From NCBI RefSeq assembly GCF_026625765.1, contig NZ_CP113062.1, positions 2,108,001 through 2,172,000 of the forward strand: a DNA stretch of 64,000 bases, read 5' to 3'. The notes under the pieces are model-generated. The model saw only the letters and a program-made list of their open reading frames with translations. It searched no databases and was not told the origin of the DNA. Shown one piece after another: positions 25,460-33,186 of this stretch. The position numbers were made by a program, and so were the translations under genes. Within the stretch, counting starts at the first letter, position 1. Every line of letters begins with the position of its first letter. The stretch comes from Frigoribacterium sp. SL97 (GTDB lineage: Bacteria; Actinomycetota; Actinomycetes; Actinomycetales; Microbacteriaceae).

Positions 25460-27523
25460 GTGACCCCCACGCCCCACCACTCCCTGCGCACCATGCGCTG
25501 GCTCCCCGTCATCACGGCGGCCGGCCTCGAACACGTCACGCTCGACGAGGCGCTCGAACGAGCCGCCAGCATCAGGGGTATCGGAGTGCGGGACCCCATC
25601 GTGCGCGCCGCCCTGAACCGCTTCCTCATCGCGGTCGGCACCCTCGTTGCGAGGGAGGCAGGAGTCACCCCGCGCAACGTTGCCGGGCATGCCCGCACAG
25701 GCTTCACAGCCGCCGCCGTGGCCAGCGCACTTGACCTCATCGACGAGCACCTCTGGCTCGTCCACGAGACGACCCCGTTCATGCAGCTGCCCGACCTCGC
25801 ACGACTCGCGGACGAAGGAGGAGCGCCCGTCCGGCCGGCGGCCGAGCTCTTCCCCCGCACCCCGGGCGCTACCGGCAAGGCCTGGTTCGACGTGGCCGGT
25901 GACATCTACAACCCTGCCAACCTCACGCCGGAGCAGGCAGCCATCGGCCTCATCACGCACTGGCACTACTCCCCCAAGTCCAACGTCGCCGCACTCGAAA
26001 TGGCTACCGTCATCGGGCCTGACGGCACCGTGGCAGAGAAGACCTTGCGCTGGGCGCACCTGGGCAGTGTCGGCATGGAGGGCCTCCACCTCGAGCGGTC
26101 CTTGACGTTCTGGCACCGCGGCACCACCCTCGCTGAGTTCCTGCTCCTCAACCTCTCAGCAGCGTGGCTCGCCGACGACACTCTGCCAGCGTGGGCATCT
26201 CCGTACTCGACCGAGCTCCCCGTCCACAGCCTGGCCAGCAGCACCTACACGGCCAACGCAGCCCTCCTCGTCAGCGAGGACGAGCACACCTTCGCCGGAG
26301 TCCTCCGAGGAGGCTTCCCGCACAGCTCCGACGTCGAAGCGGCCAAGAAGGCCGCCAACGAGCAGCTAGTCGCCAGCAATGCCGAGGACCCCAGCCGGGT
26401 CTGGCAGGACGTCACCGGGAAGACAGGGCCGACCCAACGGAAGCTCTTCACCGGCTTCGACCTCGGCCACTCGACCGCCCAGAACCTCCGAGCCTGGATT
26501 CTCGACGCCGGCATCCCCGACATCAAGCACGGAGTCCTCCCCAGCGGTACCGGCGCCATCGACGTCCTCTACCTCAGCGCAAGCATCAACTTCCGCATGC
26601 CCAACCTCACCGCGGCCGCCTGGCTCACCTTCAACGGTGCACACCTCGAGCCTGACGACATCGCGCGTGAACTGGTCATCGAGCTGGCGAACACCGTCGC
26701 CCGCGAACCGGAACGCGCCCTCGACGAAGCCATCCGGAAGGTCTTCCCCAACCCTGCCTCAGCCCGCGTTCGCACCCCAGCCCACAAGAGCGCCCTGCGG
26801 TCCGCGGTTCGCTCCTTCCACAACAGCCTCGAGCCCCTCTTCGGTCAAGCGATCGCTGATGCGGCCGTCGGCGTGACACCGGCGAACCTCATCGACGACA
26901 TCCAGGCCGCCAAGGCCCACGCCTTCGACGAAGCAATGAAGCCGTACGTCAACGCCAAACTCACACCCCTCATCAGCCGTGCACGAGCCGACCTCGCAGA
27001 CCAGGTGCGCCGAAGCCACGCGCAGGCTGACACCACCACCGCCTTCGTCGGACGGTTCATCTCGCAGCGACAGACCGACACGCGCTTCCGAGTAGCCCTC
27101 GCCGGCGGCAGCCACCCCTCCACCGTCAAGCGAGCCGAGCAGCACCTCAGCCATCTCGAGCTCGCCGGTACAGAGCTCATCGGCGTGACACGCGCGCTCG
27201 GCCTCCTGGCCCGGCACCGGCACCTCCACCACGGCGACAACAGTCTCGGCCGAGCCCTCGGACGACTCGCCACCACCGGCGGCCGTTCCACCGCAGAGCT
27301 CACCGGCATCCGCCGCAAGGTCGAACTGCTCACCGCCCTCGACCTCGAGCAAGCAGTCATCGTCCTCGACAGCCTCCTCGGACGGCTCACCCAAGCCGGC
27401 ATTCCCGTCGACTTCTACGACGTCGTGCGAACCCTCCGCCACTGGGACAGCATCGCCGACCCCCGCCACCGCATGACCCTCACCGACGCATTCCACCTCA
27501 CCCCTCAGAAAGCTGCAGCCTGA
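25460..27523 (+). CDS. cas8e: Cas8e (Cse1) apparently fused to Cse2 (Cas11)
   Basis: 687 aa from the GTG at 25460; the next ATG is at 25493. The N-terminal 500 residues behave as Cse1: MRWLPVITAAGLEHVTLDEA, an early LNRFLIAVGTLVAREAG helix, and the metal-free core with WHYSPKSN. Cse1 is usually about 500 aa and Cse2 about 160-200. Here the extra C-terminal part, from about residue 520, has Cse2 traits: FRVALAGGSHP, a middle SLGRALGRLATTG with RRKVELLTALDL, and a final VDFYDVVRTLRHWD. No separate cse2 gene exists in the operon, so the fusion fits. Cascade large and small subunits would thus be one chain. Confidence 0.8.
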   Translation: MTPTPHHSLRTMRWLPVITAAGLEHVTLDEALERAASIRGIGVRDPIVRAALNRFLIAVGTLVAREAGVTPRNVAGHARTGFTAAAVASALDLIDEHLWLVHETTPFMQLPDLARLADEGGAPVRPAAELFPRTPGATGKAWFDVAGDIYNPANLTPEQAAIGLITHWHYSPKSNVAALEMATVIGPDGTVAEKTLRWAHLGSVGMEGLHLERSLTFWHRGTTLAEFLLLNLSAAWLADDTLPAWASPYSTELPVHSLASSTYTANAALLVSEDEHTFAGVLRGGFPHSSDVEAAKKAANEQLVASNAEDPSRVWQDVTGKTGPTQRKLFTGFDLGHSTAQNLRAWILDAGIPDIKHGVLPSGTGAIDVLYLSASINFRMPNLTAAAWLTFNGAHLEPDDIARELVIELANTVAREPERALDEAIRKVFPNPASARVRTPAHKSALRSAVRSFHNSLEPLFGQAIADAAVGVTPANLIDDIQAAKAHAFDEAMKPYVNAKLTPLISRARADLADQVRRSHAQADTTTAFVGRFISQRQTDTRFRVALAGGSHPSTVKRAEQHLSHLELAGTELIGVTRALGLLARHRHLHHGDNSLGRALGRLATTGGRSTAELTGIRRKVELLTALDLEQAVIVLDSLLGRLTQAGIPVDFYDVVRTLRHWDSIADPRHRMTLTDAFHLTPQKAAA

Positions 27524-28740
27524 TGTCGTTCAACTTCCTCACGGTCCACTCCCTCACCGCCCTCCCCGTGCACAACGCCAACCGTGACGACGCCGGCCAG
27601 CCCAAGCAGCTCCGCCAGGGCGGAACCTCGCGCGGAGTGCTGTCCTCGCAGTCCATCAAGCGCGCAGCCCGCATCGGCTTCGAGAGAACAGCAGCTGACC
27701 TCGCCCCCAACCTCGGCAGCATCCGCTCGCGCAGCATCCCCCAGGCCGCAGTCGACCGCGCCACCACGCTGGCCAGCAACGCCGGGATCCCCTTCGACGC
27801 CGAGGAGGCCTACCTCCGCGCGACCAAGACCGTGACGCAGCTCGTCAGCAACACGGCTGCCAAGGAGGTCAAGGCGATCGAGAAGGCGAACACCGACCGG
27901 GCCCGCCACCTCAAGAAGGCCCCCGCCGGCACCGACGCCGACAGCTACATGGCCGACTACGACGCCAAGGTCGCCGAGAAGGCAGCCGCAGCTGGCGACT
28001 CGACCACCACCGACACCGTCATCTACGTCTCCGCCGAAGAGGTCGAATCGCTCGCCGTCGCGCTCGTCGAGTCGACCGACGACATCGCCACCGACTCCAT
28101 CTTCCGACGCCGCACCGGCAGCCTCGCCCTCGCCGGCTTCGGACGCATGACCGCCAACGCTCCCCACCTCCGCGTCGAAGCCGGGATCGCCGTCAGCCCC
28201 GCCGTCACCACGCACGCCATCACCGTCGACATCGACTACTTCACCGCCACCGACGACCGCAGCAGCGCCGGTGCCGCCCACCTCGACCACGCCTTCCAGA
28301 CCAGCGGCGTCTACTACCGGAACCACACCTACGACCGCCGCCAGATCCGCAACAACTGGACCGGCTGGGACTCAGCCGACGTCGACGAGCTGCTCCGCCA
28401 CTTCGTCCTCGAGAACGTCCTCGCTCTCCCCCAGGGTCGGAAGAACTCCTCCGGCGCGCAGCCGTTCCCCGACGTCATCATCGCCGAACAGCAGATCGCC
28501 CGCCGCGGTTACAGCTTCGACCAGGCCGTCCAGCCCGCGCCCGGCGGTGGGTACCTCACCCCGTCCGTCGACGAGCTCTACCGCATGAGCGCAGCCGCTC
28601 GGAGCTTCTACGGCGACGCCTTCGGAGACACCGTCATCTCTGGCCTCGCAGCCGTCGGTCAGGCCAGCAAGCTCCCCGGAGCCGGCGTCGTCACCATGAC
28701 CGGTGTCACCGACTTCATCACCAGCTGGCTCCGAGCGTGA
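27523..28740 (+). CDS. cas7e: Cas7e (Cse4/CasC), Cascade backbone subunit
   Basis: 405 aa. Starts MSFNFLTVHSLTALPVHNAN then RDDAGQPKQLRQGGTSRGVL and SSQSIKRAAR, the highly conserved N-terminus of Cas7e that holds the crRNA backbone. A central FGRMTANAPHLRVEAGIAVS and a late ALPQGRKNSS are also family features. Overlaps the stop of the upstream gene by one base and the next gene by four. Confidence 0.92.
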   Translation: MSFNFLTVHSLTALPVHNANRDDAGQPKQLRQGGTSRGVLSSQSIKRAARIGFERTAADLAPNLGSIRSRSIPQAAVDRATTLASNAGIPFDAEEAYLRATKTVTQLVSNTAAKEVKAIEKANTDRARHLKKAPAGTDADSYMADYDAKVAEKAAAAGDSTTTDTVIYVSAEEVESLAVALVESTDDIATDSIFRRRTGSLALAGFGRMTANAPHLRVEAGIAVSPAVTTHAITVDIDYFTATDDRSSAGAAHLDHAFQTSGVYYRNHTYDRRQIRNNWTGWDSADVDELLRHFVLENVLALPQGRKNSSGAQPFPDVIIAEQQIARRGYSFDQAVQPAPGGGYLTPSVDELYRMSAAARSFYGDAFGDTVISGLAAVGQASKLPGAGVVTMTGVTDFITSWLRA

Positions 28741-29432
28741 CGAAGACACTCCTTCTCCGGTTCGCCGGCGACGCTCAGTCCTGGTCGTCATCGTCGGGGC
28801 GCAACAAGCACACCGAAGGCGTCCCCACGCGTAATGGAGTCCTCGGTCTCCTCGGCGCCTCCCTCGGCGCCGAACGCGGCGAGATGCCCGCATGGCTGCA
28901 CGCGACCGACATCGTCGCTCGCGTCGACCGGCCTGGCACCGTCGTCGTCGACTTTCACACGGTGAGCAACCCACCTGAGGACGTCGGCCGCACCAGGACC
29001 CGACAGCGCATCGCGAGTGGCACAAGCAAGGCCCTCGCTGCCGCCAACTACACCGTCCCGAACGGGCAGGGTCGACGGTGGGGCGACGCGTCCATGCTCA
29101 CCGAACGGGCCTACCTGTCCGGCGCCGAGTTCCTCGTCGCCATCAGCCACCCCGACGACGACCGGCTCGATCAGCTCGCTGCTGCTGCCTGGGAGCCGGT
29201 CTTCATGACCTACCTCGGCCGGAAAGCCTTCGCCCCGTCGTTCCCCTTCTACCTCGGCGTCCACCACCGTGCCGCGCATGACCTTCTCGCCACGATCCCG
29301 ACGTCCACCGCCGGCGGCCGGCGCTTGCCCATCCACGCGATCGAGCAGGACCGGAACTACGCCAACAGCTACGTCACCCCCACGGTCGCGGTCACCCAAG
29401 ACGACCTCTGGAAAGGATGGCGCCCCGAATGA
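28737..29432 (+). CDS. cas5e: Cas5e (CasD), crRNA 5'-handle binding subunit
   Basis: 231 aa from a GTG start overlapping the previous stop (GTGA). Begins TKTLLLRFAGDAQSWSSSSG and continues PTRNGVLGLLGASLGAERG, the standard Cas5e N-terminal block. RAYLSGAEFLV in the middle is also conserved. Coupled at both ends, so co-translated with cas7e and cas6e. Confidence 0.92.
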   Translation: MTKTLLLRFAGDAQSWSSSSGRNKHTEGVPTRNGVLGLLGASLGAERGEMPAWLHATDIVARVDRPGTVVVDFHTVSNPPEDVGRTRTRQRIASGTSKALAAANYTVPNGQGRRWGDASMLTERAYLSGAEFLVAISHPDDDRLDQLAAAAWEPVFMTYLGRKAFAPSFPFYLGVHHRAAHDLLATIPTSTAGGRRLPIHAIEQDRNYANSYVTPTVAVTQDDLWKGWRPE

Positions 29433-29968
29433 CCTTCCTCACCCGCCTGCCCACCGCGACCTTCGACGGGAGCACGCGCAGCCGCCACGAAGACGTCATG
29501 TCGCTGTTCCCCGCAGTCCTCCCCGGCAGCGAAGACCGCCGCCGATCCGCGAACGGCATCCTGTTCGGAGTCCACGGCGAGACCGTCGTCGTTCGTTCAT
29601 CCGTCCGACCGACCCGCGACGTCCCCGGCCTCGTGACCACAGCCGAGGGAAGAACCCCCGGCGCCGGACGTCGCGTCCACTTCACCGTCACCCTCAACGC
29701 GGTGCGACGGCGCAAGAGCGGCGGCGTCACCCCCGTGGACGACGTCGGAAGCTGGTTCGCCGAGAAGGCGGCCGGTGCACTCGACAGTGTCGACATCGCC
29801 CGCCACACGCTCGAGCAGACCCACAGCGGCCGCTCGAACCTTAAGATCGACACCCTCACAGGCACCGCCACAGTCACCGACCCGGAAGCACTCAGCCACC
29901 TCCTCCGACACGGCATCGGCCGAGCCAAGTCCTACGGCGCAGGCCTCCTGCTCGTGAAGGCCGCCTGA
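29429..29968 (+). CDS. cas6e: Cas6e (CasE), crRNA-processing endonuclease
   Basis: 179 aa from the ATG at 29429 that overlaps the cas5e stop. A conserved His near the N-terminus is present in RSRHEDVMSLFP (H20), the catalytic His position of Cas6e, and the C-terminal Gly-rich loop GIGRAKSYGAGLLLV matches Cas6 proteins. It should cut repeat hairpins, so at least one CRISPR array with a compatible repeat must exist in the element or host. Confidence 0.9.
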   Translation: MTFLTRLPTATFDGSTRSRHEDVMSLFPAVLPGSEDRRRSANGILFGVHGETVVVRSSVRPTRDVPGLVTTAEGRTPGAGRRVHFTVTLNAVRRRKSGGVTPVDDVGSWFAEKAAGALDSVDIARHTLEQTHSGRSNLKIDTLTGTATVTDPEALSHLLRHGIGRAKSYGAGLLLVKAA

Positions 29969-30777
29969 TGCGCGCAGCACCAGTGACCTGGTCCAAACAC
30001 GACCCGATCACCTACGCCCACACCGACTACGCACGCATCGTCCGCGCCCGCGGAACAGCCGTTCTCGTCGGTGAGGAAGACGACGGAGAGACCGCGCGAC
30101 AGCTCATCACCCAGCCCGGTGACCTCGCCGTCGTCGGCCTCGGCCCAGAGTCATCCGCCACCCGAGCTTCGGCTGACCTCCTCGCGGCCGCCGGTGTCCG
30201 CCTGGTCTCGACGGTGGGCGACAGCCTCCCCTTCGAGCCGCTTCCTATCACCGCCCTCGCTCACGCACAGGCAGGGGCCTTCTTCGACGACGTCCTCCGT
30301 GACGCAGCTATCCGCCGCCTCTACGCCGGCCGCTTCGTCGACTCCACGCTGCTCGGAACGGCGCCCGTGAAGCGCCTCAGATTCCTCGACGAGGAACTGC
30401 GGGAAGAGACGTACGCGAAGTACGTCAAGCGCTTCCGCCCCGCCCGCTTCACGCGGAAGCCCGCCGGCACCGACAAGACGAACGTGGCCCTCACCTGGAC
30501 TGAGGGCGCTGTCACTCGAGTGGCGACCGACGTCGTCAAGCTGCTCGGTCTCAGCCCGGCACTCGGCCTCATCCGCACCGACAGCCACCTCGCTTTCGCG
30601 CAGGACCTCGCCGACGCCTTCCGGCTCGACGTGACCATCCCCGTCGGCTTCCTCACCGGCGGCCAGAAGCTCCCCGAGGACGAAGCTCAGGCGTTCGCCG
30701 CCGAACAGCTGCACCGACACCGACTCATCCCGAAGATGGTGACTCTCGCCACCGCAGTCGTCGCGGCCGCGGACTGA
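29968..30777 (+). CDS. cas1: Cas1-like protein, divergent, key His replaced
   Basis: 269 aa. Aligned by eye with Cas1e: LAVVGLGPESSATRASADLL for the LGPGTS block, LRFLDEELREETYAKY for the RG.EG.R catalytic Glu helix (E142/E143), and LLGLSPALGLIRTDSHLAFA with QDLADAFRLD for the GFVHTGK and YDIAD blocks. The metal-binding His of FVHTG reads R203; the Asp (D213/D216) stays. It may therefore be impaired as an integrase. It is the last cas gene; no cas2 follows. Assignment rests on collinearity of four blocks; overall identity is low. Confidence 0.78.
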   Translation: MRAAPVTWSKHDPITYAHTDYARIVRARGTAVLVGEEDDGETARQLITQPGDLAVVGLGPESSATRASADLLAAAGVRLVSTVGDSLPFEPLPITALAHAQAGAFFDDVLRDAAIRRLYAGRFVDSTLLGTAPVKRLRFLDEELREETYAKYVKRFRPARFTRKPAGTDKTNVALTWTEGAVTRVATDVVKLLGLSPALGLIRTDSHLAFAQDLADAFRLDVTIPVGFLTGGQKLPEDEAQAFAAEQLHRHRLIPKMVTLATAVVAAAD

Positions 30778-30778
30778 C

Positions 30779-31592
30779 ATGCCCGGACTCCCCACCACCG
30801 AGAAGCAAGTCGCCGTCGCCGGCGACTGGCACGGCAACACCCTCTGGGCGCTCAAGCAGCTTGAGACGATGGCGCGCCACGGGATTACCACCTGCCTGCA
30901 CGTCGGCGACTTTGGGCTCTACCGGACGCCCTTCTGGCGCCGGTACCTCGACACCGTCGATGCCGCCGCAGCAGCTCACGGCATCACCATCGCCGTCACC
31001 GACGGCAACCACGAGGACCACGCCTGGCGGCTCGAGCTCGCCAGGAAGCACGGCGATTCCCCCGCGCCCGTCCGCGACAACATCTGGCTCCTCCCCCGCG
31101 GCCACCGATGGACAGCCGGCGGACGGAGCTTCCTCAGCCTCGGTGGGGCACCGTCGATCAACTTCGAAGGCCTCACCCCCCGGTGTCTCCTGGTGGCCCG
31201 AGGAGATGCTCAGCGACAACGACATCCTCTGGGCCACCCTCAATGGCCACGCCGACATCATGCTCAGCCATGACGCCCCAGCACCCGCAGGCCGACGCGT
31301 CGAGCACCTACGAGCCACCAACCAGGCAGGCTGGTCCGCTACCGCGCTCGGGTACGCCGCTGCCGGCGCCGAGCGCATCACGCGCGCCTACGACGCCGTC
31401 GCACCGGACATCCTCTTCCACGGCCACTTCCACCTCGCCGAGGCCAGCCGCAGACCCAGCGGGCAGCGCATCATCAGCCTCAACCGAGACGGCGAGCTCG
31501 GGAACGTCGCCCTGCTCAACCTCGAGGACCTCAGCGTGACCGCCCTGTTCCGACAGCCGGACGACCCCCGGGCCGTCAGCCTCTTCGCCTGA
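30779..31592 (+). pseudogene. calcineurin-like metallophosphoesterase, frameshifted in a C6 run
   Basis: Two frames make one family protein of about 270 aa. Frame 1 (30779 on) has GDWHGN, VGDFG and DGNHEDH. Frame 2 (to 31592) has MLSHDAP and LFHGHFH, so all five metal-binding motifs are present across the break. The frame change falls at the six Cs 31176-31181; removing one C restores SINFEGLTPGVSWWPEEML. It is either a real inactivating or phase-variable slip or a sequencing error. Starts one base after the cas1 stop, in the slot where cas2 would be expected. The active protein would hydrolyse phosphodiesters or act on nucleic acids. Confidence 0.75.
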
Positions 31593-31639
31593 CGACCCGG
31601 GGGTCGTCCGGCTGTCAGCCTCTTCGCCTGACGACCCGG
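31553..31639. repeat. nested inverted and direct repeats at the phosphoesterase stop
   Basis: Perfect 17-bp inverted repeat, arms 31553-31569 and 31599-31615 (arm 1 ACAGCCGGACGACCCCC). Also a 26-bp direct repeat, 31575-31600 and 31614-31639, period 39, which copies the last codons and stop of the phosphoesterase. It could be a terminator between the cas operon and the DUF262 gene, made by local duplication. Confidence 0.75.
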
Positions 31640-31641
31640 CC

Positions 31642-31651
31642 GCCGCGCATG
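31642..31651 (+). promoter_or_regulatory. start-associated box before the DUF262 gene
   Basis: GCCGCGCATG, 8 nt before the ATG at 31660; mini-ORF ATG AGA CAA CCA TGA overlaps that start. Confidence 0.7.
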
Positions 31652-31659
31652 AGACAACC

Positions 31660-32232
31660 ATGACGCAGAGCACTCTCCCGTTCGACGGCCCGCTGGCCAA
31701 CCTCTACCTGCAGGCCTTCTCCTACTCGCCGAAGCACTTCACGCTCGACGAGACCCGGGACCTGTTCGACCTGAACCCGCCGTACCAGCGCGCGAGCGTC
31801 TGGGATGACGACCGCCGCCGACTTTTGGTCCGGAGCCTCTTGCTCGGGATCCCGGTCGGCGCCATCATCCTCAACAAGGCCTCCGACACCGTCGCCATGG
31901 ACGTCCGCCCGTACACGGTCATCGACGGCAAGCAGCGCATCGAAGCGCTCCGCGCCTTCGTCGACGACGAGCTCGCCATCCCCCTCAGCTGGGTCGACGA
32001 CGAGCACATCCTCCGCAGCGCCCCCGTCGACGGTTGGCCCGTGCCGGGCGTCCGCTGGTCCGACCTCAACATCGTCTTCCAGCGCCGCTTCTACATGCGC
32101 TCCTTCGCCGTCGTCGAAGCGACCGGCAAGACCCTCCAGGAGCAGGCCGAGATCTTCCGCCTCATCAACGCCGGCGGTGTCGACCAGACGGCCGTAGACC
32201 TCGCTCGCGCCGCCGCCATCGAGCAGCGCTGA
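31660..32232 (+). CDS. DUF262-domain protein (ParB/GmrS-like nuclease fold)
   Basis: 190 aa. NPPYQRASVWDDDRRRLLVR, SLLLGIPVGAIILNK and YTVIDGKQRIEALRAF are the core motifs of DUF262. The fold is found in GmrSD restriction enzymes and other phage-defence proteins and has ParB-like nucleotidase chemistry. Here it is stand-alone, without the DUF1524 HNH half. It could be a defence or regulatory protein of the CRISPR-adjacent island. Single gene with its own start box. Confidence 0.85.
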   Translation: MTQSTLPFDGPLANLYLQAFSYSPKHFTLDETRDLFDLNPPYQRASVWDDDRRRLLVRSLLLGIPVGAIILNKASDTVAMDVRPYTVIDGKQRIEALRAFVDDELAIPLSWVDDEHILRSAPVDGWPVPGVRWSDLNIVFQRRFYMRSFAVVEATGKTLQEQAEIFRLINAGGVDQTAVDLARAAAIEQR

Positions 32233-32288
32233 CACCTGCCGCGCATGAACCACTGGGCTCGCCCACACCACCAGCACCCAGGAGCAGC

Positions 32289-32495
32289 ATGACCGACCGC
32301 AGCACCCCCGGCACCGTCCCCGACCTGGCCGCCGCGGCACGCCAGAACACCGACGTGTTCGCCTCCCTCGCCGACACCCTCGGAGACGACAACGCCACCG
32401 CCGACGAGAAGAAGGCTGCCGGCGACGTGCTCGCCAAGGCCTTCCCCACCAATGACGCCGGGCCCGGCCACTGGTCGAACGCGCCGGTCGACTAG
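32289..32495 (+). CDS. 68-aa acidic protein, unknown
   Basis: Reads MTDRSTPGTVPDLAAAARQN and is acidic, soluble and helical. A degenerate start-associated box with an ATG at 32245 opens a 15-codon frame whose TGA overlaps this gene's ATGA start, with GGAG upstream. No family recognised. Confidence 0.6.
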   Translation: MTDRSTPGTVPDLAAAARQNTDVFASLADTLGDDNATADEKKAAGDVLAKAFPTNDAGPGHWSNAPVD

Positions 32496-32589
32496 GCGGT
32501 GAGCGGGCGGGTTCGCCCCATGTCTTCACCGTGCGCCCACGAGGCGCCCACCGCACCCGCGCCACCCGCGCATGAACAGGGAGCAGACC

Positions 32590-32847
32590 ATGCCCCACCC
32601 GACCGCGACGACCGAGCCCATCACCCCGGCCATCGCTGACGCCCTCACCGACCTCGCCGACGACACCGAGATCATCGAGGCCGTCACCCTGACCCTCCAC
32701 CCCGACTGGGAGCCGTCGCCGGCCGGCGTCGACGACAAGCAGCTCGCTCACGGCCGCGCCCACTGGCGCGGCGTCGTCGACCTGCTCACGCGAGACGGCG
32801 GGGTCGCCGCAGAGGCTTTCCCCGCCGCGGCCGCCGACTTCCGGTAG
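32590..32847 (+). CDS. 85-aa acidic protein, unknown
   Basis: Starts MPHPTATTEPITPAIADALT; a GGGAG ribosome site lies 8 nt upstream. An in-frame ATG at 32572, inside a box-like CCCGCGCATG, is an alternative that would add six residues. Contains DDTEIIEAVTLTLHPDWEPS and an Ala-rich end. No family recognised. Confidence 0.6.
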   Translation: MPHPTATTEPITPAIADALTDLADDTEIIEAVTLTLHPDWEPSPAGVDDKQLAHGRAHWRGVVDLLTRDGGVAAEAFPAAAADFR

Positions 32848-32848
32848 C

Positions 32849-32930
32849 CGCCCTCCCCGCAACGCGGGGGTGTTCCGAACGAGCAGTCAGGGCGCTACGT
32901 CCTTCCCCGCCACCGCGGGGGTTCCTACCG
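32849..32930. CRISPR. two CRISPR-repeat-like palindromes, 50-bp period (possible vestigial array)
   Basis: CCCTCCCCGCAACGCGGGGG (32851-32870) and CCTTCCCCGCCACCGCGGGG (32901-32920) each form a CCCCGC/GCGGGG hairpin with a 3-4 nt loop; both continue into GT(T)CC and CCGAA. This resembles type I-E repeats of actinobacteria, which have the CCCCGC...GCGGGG palindrome. The two copies differ at several places and the period (50) is shorter than the usual 61, so a functional array is unlikely. Could also be paired terminators, though no T-tract follows. Confidence 0.4.
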
Positions 32931-32943
32931 AAAGCGAGAAGCG

Positions 32944-33186
32944 ATGCGAGCTGTCCTCCGGGCACTTCGTGCTGACGCGACCGCACGACTCGGCTCCGTC
33001 GGCACGCGCACCGTCGCAGTCTCGATCGTCGTCGTCTGCGCGGTCGCAGGAATTCTCGTCGCACCTCTCCGGAACACCGTCACCCTCATCGTGCTCGTCA
33101 TCGCGGGCTGCGCCCTTCTGTACGCCCACCGCCTGAACCGAATCGCCGACCTCAAGGTCGACCTAGAAGAGAGATCCCCCTCATGA
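32944..33186 (+). CDS. 80-aa two-helix membrane protein
   Basis: Basic N-terminus (MRAVLRALRADATARLGS), then VAVSIVVVCAVAGILV and VTLIVLVIAGCALLYA membrane helices, and an acidic tail. The stop overlaps the thyX start by 4 nt, so the two are translated together. No family recognised. Confidence 0.65.
   Translation: MRAVLRALRADATARLGSVGTRTVAVSIVVVCAVAGILVAPLRNTVTLIVLVIAGCALLYAHRLNRIADLKVDLEERSPS

Noticed and set aside
31660..32232. Full GmrSD-type restriction enzyme
   Set aside because: Only the DUF262 half exists; the following frames show no DUF1524/HNH motif.
32849..32930. A functional CRISPR array
   Set aside because: Only two imperfect copies at a 50-bp period, outside the normal 61-bp spacing; kept only as a repeat-like feature.
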